This document shows, one piece after another, positions 16,363 to 24,383 of a stretch of DNA of 42,440 bases. This DNA is from Pseudomonadota bacterium (GTDB taxonomy: Bacteria > Pseudomonadota > Alphaproteobacteria > Rickettsiales > Midichloriaceae): positions 1 to 42,440 of the forward strand of contig JAFECK010000011.1 of the NCBI GenBank assembly GCA_018242185.1, read 5' to 3'. The notes beneath the pieces were generated by a model that was not told the origin of the DNA, made no database searches, and worked only from the letters and a program-made list of their open reading frames with translations. Position numbers and translations under genes: made by a program. Each line of letters begins with the position of its first letter. Positions within the stretch are counted from its first letter, which is position 1.

Positions 16363-17538
16363 ATGCAAAATCAACAAACAGCTACAATAATAGGTGGGGG
16401 GCATTCTGGCCTAACAGCAGCTATTATGCTGGCAAAACTGGGAATTAATATAGTAGTGCTGGAGCGCAGCGAATATGCTAACAAAAAAAATAGCCATCAG
16501 GAGCCTTCAAGATTGCTGGCGCTTGCTAAAGGTTCTGTGGACGCCTACAGGAAGGCCGGTGTTGCTAATATAGCCGAACTAGGCCAAAGCATCAATCACA
16601 TAAGGGTGTATGATCGTGGCTCCGGCGCGATCATCGATTATGCGCCTGAAGAAGTGGGCTATGATAATTTTGGCTATATGCTCCCAGAGCGGGTTTTAAT
16701 GCAGTTATTGCTTGAGAGCGCCGCTAAATATGAGAATATAGAGATCAGATACGGCGTGCAGCCAACGAAAGTAGAGCAGCAAACCCACCAAGTGCTGGTG
16801 CATTACCCAGAGGCGAAGTCTTTGAGCGCAGAGCTGCTGGTGCTGGCGGACGGGCGTAATTCTAAGTTAGCCAAACGCATCGGTCTAGAATCACAAGAGT
16901 GCGATTATAAGCAATATGGCATAGTTTGTGATGTTGCGCATGAAGAGGATCATTGCGGGGTGGCGGTGGAGCTATGCTTGCCGGGTGGCCCGTTTGCGAT
17001 ACTACCAAAAGCTGGTGGATATAGCTCTTCTCTGGTCTGGGTGGAGCCAGTTGGCATAGCGGAAGATGTGGTACGTATGGCGCATGATGACATAGAGACG
17101 CTGATTGCAGAGCGCTTTGACGGATACCTAGGGCGCGTTAAACTGGTGAGCCAAGTGAAGTTATTCCCATTACACATGGTGACTTGTCGGCAGTATTACA
17201 GCAACCGTACTGCTTTAATTGGTGATACTGCGCATGCCATTCACCCATTAGCAGGGCAGGGCTTTAACCTCGCGATGCGTGACATAATAGCTCTCGCTGA
17301 GCAGGTGCAGGCTCAGCTGGATACTGGCTTGGATATAGGTTCGCTTGCTATGCTGCAGGAGTATAACAATATTCGCAAATTTGATACAAATCTGATGATT
17401 GAGGCAACAGATAGCCTTAACAAAATTCTGAGCAGTAATTTTGCACCATTGAAGGTATTGCGGGGCATGGGTATGCGCGCCATCAATCAAATAAAGCCAC
17501 TAAAACGCAAGATTATTCGTTATGCTATGGGGCTTTGA
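16363..17538 (+). CDS. ubiH: UbiH/COQ6-family FAD-dependent ubiquinone hydroxylase
   Basis: This flavoprotein monooxygenase family adds hydroxyl groups to the ring during ubiquinone synthesis. The 391-residue protein has the Rossmann FAD motif IIGGGHSGLTAAIMLAKLG ending in an acidic LER. It also has the middle LVLADGRNSKLAKRIG motif and the second FAD motif ALIGDTAHAIHPLAGQGFN. UbiH, UbiF and UbiL cannot be told apart by eye, so the ring position it acts on is uncertain. Two tandem ATGs (16360 and 16363) follow the holB stop; AGG at 16353-16355 suits the second. ubiX and ubiE also occur in the window. Confidence 0.9.
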   Translation: MQNQQTATIIGGGHSGLTAAIMLAKLGINIVVLERSEYANKKNSHQEPSRLLALAKGSVDAYRKAGVANIAELGQSINHIRVYDRGSGAIIDYAPEEVGYDNFGYMLPERVLMQLLLESAAKYENIEIRYGVQPTKVEQQTHQVLVHYPEAKSLSAELLVLADGRNSKLAKRIGLESQECDYKQYGIVCDVAHEEDHCGVAVELCLPGGPFAILPKAGGYSSSLVWVEPVGIAEDVVRMAHDDIETLIAERFDGYLGRVKLVSQVKLFPLHMVTCRQYYSNRTALIGDTAHAIHPLAGQGFNLAMRDIIALAEQVQAQLDTGLDIGSLAMLQEYNNIRKFDTNLMIEATDSLNKILSSNFAPLKVLRGMGMRAINQIKPLKRKIIRYAMGL

Positions 17539-17625
17539 TCATGCGAATGTAGGGTAACCTTTTATTCACCTTTTTCTTATACTCTGACAGTAGCTGTATT
17601 GCTACATATAGAAACTTAAGTACTT

Positions 17626-17652
17626 GTTATCTCGGCCTAAAGCCGGAATAAC
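17626..17652. repeat. 27-bp imperfect palindrome related to the 15.2-kb repeat
   Basis: Arms GTTATCTCGGC (17626-17636) and GCCGGAATAAC (17642-17652) pair with two mismatches around a CTAAA loop. The right arm shares GGAATAAC with the repeat at 15223-15300. It lies 24 bases before the gene at 17676. There is no T-run, so a terminator role is doubtful. Confidence 0.55.
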
Positions 17653-17675
17653 CTTAAATATACATCAGAGGTGTG

Positions 17676-19616
17676 ATGCAGGATCACGAGCATAGAGAGG
17701 CGGATAAAACGACTGAAGAGACGTATGAGAATGCGTCCAAAGGACGGCGTACTCTTGTTATCTTTGGTGCCGCTATTGTAGAAGCCTACAAGAAATCAGA
17801 AAAAGCTGCGGGGATGTATGCACAATCTTTAGCTCAGAGTGATAGCACGGTACTCAGAGCAATCTATTACCCAATGCAGGGCCTATATTACGCACTTCGT
17901 GGTTCGCGAGCAGTAGTGGGCGGCGCTATTGATATGATATTTAGCCCTAATGGGGTTATGCTTTGGACTATGGCAACTGCTGCTTTTATAGGTCTCAGCA
18001 CGTGGGGAGCTGGCGCAGCTTTCTTGTTATTTGGCATTACCGCAGGTGCTGCTGTGATTACCACTGCCTACCGCGCACAACAGCTGTTTGAAATAGAGCA
18101 GGTGCGGCGTGAACATCGGATACTCTCTGAGTTAAATAGCTTAAACCAAGAACTTGGCATGCGTCGTGGTATTTTGAGTCATCTTGGTATAAGTCTACCT
18201 GATTATGATGCTCCGGATAGGAAAGAGTTCGGTAAAGACAGGAAGCATAACCCAGGAAAGGGTATTTTTCAGGGGTTTATCAACAGTTTGCCAGATTGGG
18301 CGGTTAATATTGCCGCACTGCTAGTCGCGATTATAGCGGTTTCTACGCTTAGCCCTTATATGATCGGGTTGGCCGTTGTTGTGGCTATAGGTGATCTGGC
18401 TTTGCAAATAAATGCTGCGGTTAATATCGATGAGGCGCGCACTTATCTGGTCAACGATATTGAGCTGCGAAAAAGTGCTTTGGGCCTATCTTATACTGGG
18501 CATACCGGCCAGACCATGGCGGAACAAATTAATGTACTGAAGCAAAAATATCATGATGCCTTCTTAAGATTGGAGGCAGTAGAGAAAAGAGATGCAGTAG
18601 CTCAGGAATTGCAAACTTTTAAAGATGATGTAGAAAAACTCAAGGCTCATTATACAGCTAATATGGAAAAAAGCGGATGTCGTACTAAATTTGACAATGC
18701 GCATGAGCGTGTCAAGGGCCGGATAGACAGTGAAGCTCTAGATGTTGCTAAAGAAGGATTTAGCGATGCTTATTCGAGGCTTATAGAAGCGCACCAACAG
18801 CATCAACTAATAGTAAATCAAATACAGTTGAAGGAGGCTCAAAAACTTGCTAACTCAGTTACTAGAGCAGAGACTCCACCCAAACTAATATGGGCGGATG
18901 ATAAATTTCAGGAGTTAGACCAGCTTGTACAAAAAACAACAGCAGAAGGAGGCAAAACCACTTACTCTGTTGCACCAGAGAACACCAATAGCTTTCAGGC
19001 AGCGCAAAAGGCGTTAAGTCATGCTTATACTGAAGAAAAGCGGATAATAGACAATTATGAAGCATCAGCTCTTGCCGTTTCTCAAGTAGAAGAAACTGTT
19101 GATATCATGATAAAAGGAAGAACAATGTATAGGCCTCCGATCTTAAAAGTTCCAAGAGCAGAGGTGACTTTAGAGGAGTCAATTGCCGACATAGGTGAGG
19201 AGAAGCCTAAAGAGCTAAGAAGTGCGGAAGAGGAGGAAGCTATTACAAAGAAGAGGTTGATAGACCGGGAGAATGTCAGGGTTGCTAGGTATGCCAGTAT
19301 CGGGCTTTACGATCATAAGGATAGGGAGACAAGGGTAGATGTGAAAGGAGCAATAGTGAAAGTGGATCCGGTAGTTGGCCTGGCAAAGGCTGGAGGGTAC
19401 TTTAGCTCTTTGATAGAGCTATTGGCTGTCAGTGGCTCTAGAAGCACTACCATACAGTTATTTAATCCATATACTTATTATAGCGGGCGCAATTATACAA
19501 TAGAGCAAAGCGGGGTAGAAAAACGCGAAGCAGCGATGAAGAGCCTAAGAGTTACACCTGTTGATGATTTCATTAATAACACCAAAGGCGCAGGCCGTGG
19601 AGTGGGGTTGAAGTAG
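17676..19616 (+). CDS. large hypothetical membrane and coiled-coil protein
   Basis: This 646-residue protein belongs to no family I recognise. A polar N-terminus carries two hydrophobic hairpins, about 95-133 and 209-250, separated by a charged helical stretch. From about 285 to 480 the sequence is strongly charged and helical (for example QELQTFKDDVEKLKAHY), consistent with long coiled-coil. The last ~170 residues are mixed and basic. There is no signal peptide. A GTG immediately precedes the chosen ATG; AGAGG is four bases upstream of the ATG. The organisation suggests a membrane-tethered scaffold with a long cytosolic part, or an exported effector; neither can be proven. Confidence 0.75.
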   Translation: MQDHEHREADKTTEETYENASKGRRTLVIFGAAIVEAYKKSEKAAGMYAQSLAQSDSTVLRAIYYPMQGLYYALRGSRAVVGGAIDMIFSPNGVMLWTMATAAFIGLSTWGAGAAFLLFGITAGAAVITTAYRAQQLFEIEQVRREHRILSELNSLNQELGMRRGILSHLGISLPDYDAPDRKEFGKDRKHNPGKGIFQGFINSLPDWAVNIAALLVAIIAVSTLSPYMIGLAVVVAIGDLALQINAAVNIDEARTYLVNDIELRKSALGLSYTGHTGQTMAEQINVLKQKYHDAFLRLEAVEKRDAVAQELQTFKDDVEKLKAHYTANMEKSGCRTKFDNAHERVKGRIDSEALDVAKEGFSDAYSRLIEAHQQHQLIVNQIQLKEAQKLANSVTRAETPPKLIWADDKFQELDQLVQKTTAEGGKTTYSVAPENTNSFQAAQKALSHAYTEEKRIIDNYEASALAVSQVEETVDIMIKGRTMYRPPILKVPRAEVTLEESIADIGEEKPKELRSAEEEEAITKKRLIDRENVRVARYASIGLYDHKDRETRVDVKGAIVKVDPVVGLAKAGGYFSSLIELLAVSGSRSTTIQLFNPYTYYSGRNYTIEQSGVEKREAAMKSLRVTPVDDFINNTKGAGRGVGLK

Positions 19617-19659
19617 GGCTAGGGCCACCCTCATAAAGATTTTTCATTTTATTACCAAC

Positions 19660-19688
19660 TTGCACTAACGCCTAATATATGGGATAAT
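19660..19688 (+). promoter_or_regulatory. possible promoter for the gene at 19716
   Basis: TTGCAC (19660-19665) and GATAAT (19683-19688) are 17 bases apart and 27 bases before the ATG. The -10 is good and the -35 only partly matches. Confidence 0.4.
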
Positions 19689-19715
19689 CACACTGCAATA
19701 ATCAAAGGTGTAATT

Positions 19716-20492
19716 ATGAGAAGCGTTACAGTTAAATATACCAATACTGGCGGTAAACCCAGTGATTTGCAGATCTTTATTCCGCAAAACGGTACTGTGG
19801 GGAATGTACAAGCCGCTTTAGTTATGCAATTAGGCGGTGATGCTGAGCAATATTGTATAGTATCGCTAGGCGGTGGGGAGTCGCACCGCACGGCGCAAAT
19901 ACCTAATGAAATGAGCGAGGTTTATGTTTGGGAAAGAACGGCTTACGCTCTTCGTCTATTAGATAGTAGTGGCAATCTCATTATTGAAGCAAAACAGTAC
20001 CTATTAAGGACAAATACTGTGGGCGATCTGAAAAGTAAAGTTACCTCTTATTTCCAGGGTCTGGGTCTAAATGTTGTGGTGCAGGTTACTAGAGTGACCG
20101 CCAGTTATCAAGACCAGATGGCCCCAATTCCTATTGTGCGAGAGTTAAATGACGGGGATTCAGTGGGTGGTATACAGGTTGGTAATATCATTAATGTGCA
20201 AACCGACTTACTAAAGCGAAGCCAAAACAGCCAACAACAGCCAGATATTAACGGCGGCGCTAAGCCTAAAACTCCGGCTCCTTGGTCGCGAAGAGATTAC
20301 CTCTTGGCAGGTGGTAGTGTTGGGATGATTGTTGGTATATTAGCTAGTACCGCTATAGAGCAAACCACTGGCTGCAATCAAATGGCGGTATATATGACAG
20401 TGATCCCGGTTTGTATATTAGGGGGCCTAGCGCTATCTTACTTAGCACATTCTAGGGCGGCGGCTAACCATAGCTACGCGAAAATGGCATAG
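19716..20492 (+). CDS. membrane-anchored protein with tandem ubiquitin-like (beta-grasp) segments
   Basis: This 258-residue protein appears to hold two beta-grasp units and a two-helix anchor. In residues 1-73, DLQIFIPQNGTVGNVQAAL reads like the second strand and first helix of ubiquitin-type folds. In residues 76-163, an equivalent strand-turn-helix (LLRTNTVGDLKSKVTSY) is followed by ELNDGDSVGGIQVGNIINV, which mirrors the ubiquitin end pattern (gln-leu-x-asp-gly...). After a Gln/Pro linker (165-190), hydrophobic segments lie at about 196-214 and 224-243. There is no signal peptide. The ribosome site AAAGGTG precedes the ATG. The fold reading is by pattern only; similar folds also occur in bacterial YukD-type secretion proteins. 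Confidence 0.7.
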   Translation: MRSVTVKYTNTGGKPSDLQIFIPQNGTVGNVQAALVMQLGGDAEQYCIVSLGGGESHRTAQIPNEMSEVYVWERTAYALRLLDSSGNLIIEAKQYLLRTNTVGDLKSKVTSYFQGLGLNVVVQVTRVTASYQDQMAPIPIVRELNDGDSVGGIQVGNIINVQTDLLKRSQNSQQQPDINGGAKPKTPAPWSRRDYLLAGGSVGMIVGILASTAIEQTTGCNQMAVYMTVIPVCILGGLALSYLAHSRAAANHSYAKMA

Positions 20493-20509
20493 TATTCAAG
20501 AGATTGCAG

Positions 20510-20599
20510 ATGGTTCGGCAAAAATCCAAGCAATGGATAGAGTTTGCGAATCAATTAGAGGTATTGGTCAGCTTCGCGGCGCTTGAAAAAGGTAGGTAA
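20510..20599 (+). CDS. possible 29-residue small ORF
   Basis: An ATG preceded by AAGAG at about seven bases opens 29 codons ending in TAA. The peptide starts MVRQKSKQW and contains FANQLEVLVSFAALEKG, a plausible helical sequence. It lies in the 186-base gap between the ubiquitin-like gene and the Tim44-like gene. It is too short to assign, and a chance ORF is a real possibility. Confidence 0.25.
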   Translation: MVRQKSKQWIEFANQLEVLVSFAALEKGR

Positions 20600-20678
20600 T
20601 ATAGGCCGATAAATGCCACTGCATCTTGCATATTTATTGCAACTATGACAGTATCCCTTCATAACTAGGAGATTTGAG

Positions 20679-21338
20679 ATGGATATATTAATATTAGCAA
20701 TTATAGCCGGCGCGGTGCTTTGGCGGCTTATCAGAACCTTTGGCCAGATGAGTGATAATGTCAGCAAAACTCTCACAGCAGAATATGCTATATTAGACGA
20801 ACGCAGCGAACATGTGCAACATATACAGAAGCAGTATGAACAGGAGCAATTGATGAAGCTGGAATCTAGTCTGCCGGCGCGTGCATTGGAAGTGCTTAGA
20901 GTCGCAGAAATGCGTCTTAAAGGCTTCAATATTACTATATTCCTAGATGGTGCGCGCAAGGCGTATGAGATGCTGATGCTTGCTATTGCTAACGCTGATA
21001 TGGAAACTATCAAACATCTTGTAACGCCTGAGCTGCAGGCTAATTATAAAAAAGCGTTAGAGGATCTTAAGCGTCAAAGGTACACTCAAGATCTGCTTTT
21101 TATAGGAATTAACAAATCAGAAGTTAGAAAGGGTGAACTTAGCGGCAATACTAAGGATGGCACCATCTCTTTTACAGTGTATTTTGAAAGTGAAGTGGTT
21201 AATGCTATCCTTGATAAAAGTGGAGCTGTGGTTGAGGGAAATGCTAAGAAGATTTATGTGTGCAAGCATAATTTAACTTTTGTAAAGGAGCTAGATAGTA
21301 AAGATAGTATGTGGCTGATTACTGAAAGCGATATATGA
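20679..21338 (+). CDS. timA: Tim44-like (TimA) inner-membrane protein
   Basis: This 219-residue protein has one N-terminal transmembrane helix (about 2-17) and a charged linker helix. The C-terminal Tim44 domain of the NTF2-like type is seen as FNITIFLDGARKAYEMLMLAIANADMETIKHLVTPEL and a strand-rich end ending WLITESDI. In mitochondria Tim44 links the import motor to the translocon. Bacterial homologues are common in alphaproteobacteria, where the gene is often found next to mltA, as here (22 bases apart). AGGAG is eight bases before the ATG. Its bacterial role is not well defined. Confidence 0.88.
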   Translation: MDILILAIIAGAVLWRLIRTFGQMSDNVSKTLTAEYAILDERSEHVQHIQKQYEQEQLMKLESSLPARALEVLRVAEMRLKGFNITIFLDGARKAYEMLMLAIANADMETIKHLVTPELQANYKKALEDLKRQRYTQDLLFIGINKSEVRKGELSGNTKDGTISFTVYFESEVVNAILDKSGAVVEGNAKKIYVCKHNLTFVKELDSKDSMWLITESDI

Positions 21339-21360
21339 TGCTATAATTTGTTAGGGGAAA

Positions 21361-22500
21361 ATGATGGGAAAGAGGAATATGATGCGGAAGCTTTGCGCTG
21401 TAATGCTCTTAGCTGTGCTTATTTCTGGGTGTGCTGGGGGTAAGCCGCCTCGTGATACTTATATGAGAGCAACCACGTTTTCACATTTGCCTGGTTGGGG
21501 GAATGATAACTATCTTGCTGCTTTGAAATCGTTCCAAGGCTCTTGTAGAGTGTTTGCTAAATATAATGGTGATCGGCCAATTAGTAAACTTACAGATATT
21601 GGCGGCAGTGCTGCATTGTGGCATGAGCCATGCAATGAAGCATTGAGCCATGCTATTTTTACCAATCAGCAAGCACGTAAATTTTTTGAGAAATGGTTTG
21701 CGCCATATGAGGTAGCAGATCAAAGCGGCAGCCATACCGGCAAGTTTACTGGTTATTACGAGATCATCCTGCATGGCAGCCGCAAAAAAACCAAGCACTA
21801 TAAGTACCCTGTATATGGGCCTCCTCGCAACTTAGAAGATATTAAAGGCAGCAGTTGTATAAGCCGTACCGCTATTAATAAAGGTTCTCTGGCCGGAAAA
21901 GGCTTGGAGATAGCGTGGGTGGATAATGAAGCAAGGCTCTTTTTCATGCAGATTCAAGGCTCTGGAATGATCTTGCTACCTGACGGTAAACACATGAAAC
22001 TCGGCTATGCTGGGCAAAATGGTTATGATTATACCGCTATAGGTCCATTGTTCAAAAATTACTGCCATGATAAAATACGCTCAGCTGATCAAATGATGGC
22101 TTGGATGCATAAACATCCTAAAGTCGGCAAGGAGATTATGGAAAATAACCAGTCCTATGTATTCTTTAAAGAGCAAGGGGATGGACCAATAGGCGGGCAG
22201 GGAGTACCTCTCATTCCAGAGCGCTCTATTGCTATTGATCACGGGCTTTACCCATATGGAACGCCGGTGTGGTTAGCTACCACTTTGCCGCACACCAACC
22301 ACCACCATAAGCATGGCTACCATAGGCTGGTAGTGGCTCAGGATACAGGAGGAGCTATCAAGGGGGCGGTGCGCGCTGACGTGTTCTTCGGCCGTGGGCA
22401 TAGAGCTGAAGAGCTAGCAGGCTCGATGAATCAAACTGGTAGTTACTTTATGCTATTTCCTAGAAAAGCAAGTATACCAAGACATTATCAGAGTAAATAG
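21361..22500 (+). CDS. mltA: membrane-bound lytic murein transglycosylase A (lipoprotein)
   Basis: MltA cleaves peptidoglycan between N-acetylmuramic acid and N-acetylglucosamine with formation of 1,6-anhydro ends. The 379-residue protein has a lipoprotein signal with lipobox LISGC (Cys24 from the first ATG). The MltA barrel domain is recognised by KFTGYYEI and FFMQIQGSGMILLPDG. The C-terminal 3D domain contains YPYGTPVWL, VVAQDTGGAIKGAVRADVFFG and RAEELAGSMNQTG, with the conserved acidic residues in place. Several in-frame ATGs (21361, 21364, 21379, 21382) follow AGGGG or AAGAGG, so the exact start is uncertain. It forms a pair with the Tim44-like gene. Its presence shows the organism keeps a peptidoglycan wall. 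Confidence 0.93.
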   Translation: MMGKRNMMRKLCAVMLLAVLISGCAGGKPPRDTYMRATTFSHLPGWGNDNYLAALKSFQGSCRVFAKYNGDRPISKLTDIGGSAALWHEPCNEALSHAIFTNQQARKFFEKWFAPYEVADQSGSHTGKFTGYYEIILHGSRKKTKHYKYPVYGPPRNLEDIKGSSCISRTAINKGSLAGKGLEIAWVDNEARLFFMQIQGSGMILLPDGKHMKLGYAGQNGYDYTAIGPLFKNYCHDKIRSADQMMAWMHKHPKVGKEIMENNQSYVFFKEQGDGPIGGQGVPLIPERSIAIDHGLYPYGTPVWLATTLPHTNHHHKHGYHRLVVAQDTGGAIKGAVRADVFFGRGHRAEELAGSMNQTGSYFMLFPRKASIPRHYQSK

Positions 22501-22570
22501 GGCGTTTTTTATTTGCTTATCCGGCAAAGCCTTAGCGTGGACGGAAGCCAATAAGTTAGTTGGTTTGCCC

Positions 22571-23980
22571 TCACAACACGGTCACCTTTGGGTAAGAATC
22601 AACCACTTCTTGTTGTGCGACCGCCCAGCAGATAAACTGGGTGGTGGAGTCAATCTGGTCATCATGCTTTATATATGGGTATCGAAGCAGCTCCTCCTCG
22701 TAATCCTTCAGCCAAGTTGCATACACAGGATAGTGAACGCGGCCACTCTCAATATGCACGGAGGCGCGTAGTAATCTTGCTTCTTTACTCCCTTCTGGCA
22801 TTATTGCGCATACTGGGACATTAGTAGAGTGAAATTCCTGTAACAATTGTTGTCCGCTCGCCTTATCTTCGATTAACACCGCTAATGGCTTGTAAGCTTC
22901 ATAGCAACTTACTATACAGCGCCGTAGTTCACTATATTCCAAACGTTTCCGCAAAACATTCATCAGATAATAGTGGTCTTGGTGTATGCCCCAAGTGGTG
23001 CATACACTGTAATCATTCTTATAGCCTATTTTGATAGCGCAATCCCAGCTTTGGAAGACAGATAGACCATTTGGTAGCGTTTGATAGCGCTTTATCCAGT
23101 CGCGCTTTATCATGGTGCAGCTAGAAAGGTTGGGATCTTGCTGATATTGGGCAGCGAAAGTATGGCTACCAAACTCTTTATGCAGTGCGTCAAGTTCTTT
23201 TTGGGTCCAACCCTCGTATAGTATGTGATCTGCTGGTCTATGAGCTTTTATCCTGCCTATCTTAATCTGCTGAGAGTTCGTAGTATGAAGAGGTAGAATA
23301 AGCTTAGCGTAGCCTTTTTTGCTATGTAAATGTGCGGTGAGATCGCCTTCATGCAGGCGTTGCATCACCACAATCACCCTGCCTTTAAACGTGTCATTCA
23401 AGCGAGTTAATAGAGTTTGGTTATACCAAAACTTAACTTTTTCGGATTGCGCAGGGCTGCGAGCCTGTAAAGCTGTCTGCGGATCATCTACTATTATGAA
23501 ATCCGCGCCTTCGCCAGTTAATGTCGAGCCTACTGAGGCTGCAAGACGAATGCCTTGCATAGTGGTGGTGAATTTGCGCTGAGTGTTTTTGCCTTTACTA
23601 ATTATCGTCTTAGGGTAGTGATGGATGTACCAATCGCTTTCCATAATCATTTTAGTATCTTGTGCATGTTTAATGCTTAATGCCTGGCTATAACTGGTAA
23701 CTATAATTTTATTGCTAGGATTAACTGCTAATAACCAAGCTGGCCAAGCAACGCTTATAATGGTTGATTTGAGGGATCGGGGAGGGATGTTGACAACCAA
23801 CCGCTTCACATGCCCTAGCTCCACTTCTTGTAGCACATCAGTGATTAGGCCAATATGCCAGTGTTTAATAAATTCTCGCCCAGGGTTAAGAATAGAAAAA
23901 GCATGCGCAAGGAACTGAGAAAAGCTCTGGGGAACCTGCTGATTATCTATAGTTTGGTTGTCAGTATCATTTGATGACAT
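22571..23980 (-). CDS. phage-type terminase large subunit, isolated
   Basis: The large terminase is the ATPase-nuclease that packages DNA into phage heads. This 469-residue protein has the ATPase motif RLVVNIPPRSLKSTIISV (a variant Walker A common in this family) and Walker B ADFIIVDDP. The coupling region is GRVIVVMQRLHEGDL. The RNase-H-like nuclease aspartates lie in FQSWDCAIKIG, AVLIEDKASGQQLL and KHDDQIDSTTQF. All catalytic positions seem intact. The start at 23980 follows AGGTG by four bases and is preferred over an ATG five codons upstream. No portal, capsid, small terminase or integrase lies nearby, so it is a domesticated or relict gene rather than part of a prophage in this window. 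Confidence 0.9.
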   Translation of the reverse strand: MSSNDTDNQTIDNQQVPQSFSQFLAHAFSILNPGREFIKHWHIGLITDVLQEVELGHVKRLVVNIPPRSLKSTIISVAWPAWLLAVNPSNKIIVTSYSQALSIKHAQDTKMIMESDWYIHHYPKTIISKGKNTQRKFTTTMQGIRLAASVGSTLTGEGADFIIVDDPQTALQARSPAQSEKVKFWYNQTLLTRLNDTFKGRVIVVMQRLHEGDLTAHLHSKKGYAKLILPLHTTNSQQIKIGRIKAHRPADHILYEGWTQKELDALHKEFGSHTFAAQYQQDPNLSSCTMIKRDWIKRYQTLPNGLSVFQSWDCAIKIGYKNDYSVCTTWGIHQDHYYLMNVLRKRLEYSELRRCIVSCYEAYKPLAVLIEDKASGQQLLQEFHSTNVPVCAIMPEGSKEARLLRASVHIESGRVHYPVYATWLKDYEEELLRYPYIKHDDQIDSTTQFICWAVAQQEVVDSYPKVTVL

Positions 23981-24383
23981 ATCGCACCTATTCATTTATA
24001 ATTGGTGCGTGCAGTATTAGCGCATTACCTAATTATTGGAAGAGGGGAATTATAGGAACAATTCGTCCAAAGATGCTATTTGATGTTTTTTGCGACAAAG
24101 GAGTTGCAGCTACTCCATAGCCTAGCTTTAATGGCGACTTATCTCCTAAAAAGTAGTGCCTTTTGCATATAACCTCTGCTCAAAAATTATTATTTGCGTT
24201 GTGTTATGCAGCAATAAAGAACGCGTAACAATGTGTTTAATCATATTTTATACTATTTTCTTAATAAATCTCTTGAATTTATTATCCAATAGTAAATATA
24301 AAAGTTGCTTGCGTGAGCGCGAAAAGCGGTATATCCTCACGAACGGACAGCAGAAATTTATAATAACATAAGATGGTGACTCT
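23981..24383. other. intergenic region between terminase and pleD
   Basis: About 400 bases without a convincing gene. A weak promoter-like pair, TTGAAT (24273-24278) and TATAAA (24297-24302), has 18-base spacing. GGAGT/ACTCC (near 24100-24117) is a short inverted repeat. A 71-codon frame at 24156 has a skewed, unlikely composition. No tRNA or RNA gene was recognised. Confidence 0.5.

Noticed and set aside
24100-24117. GGAGT/ACTCC hairpin near the terminase upstream region
   Set aside because: Short 5-bp stem without a T-run; not a convincing terminator or RNA element.
24156-24371. 71-codon frame upstream of pleD
   Set aside because: Composition is AT-driven (Ile, Leu, Asn, Lys), there is no ribosome site and no family resemblance; it ends at the pleD leader.
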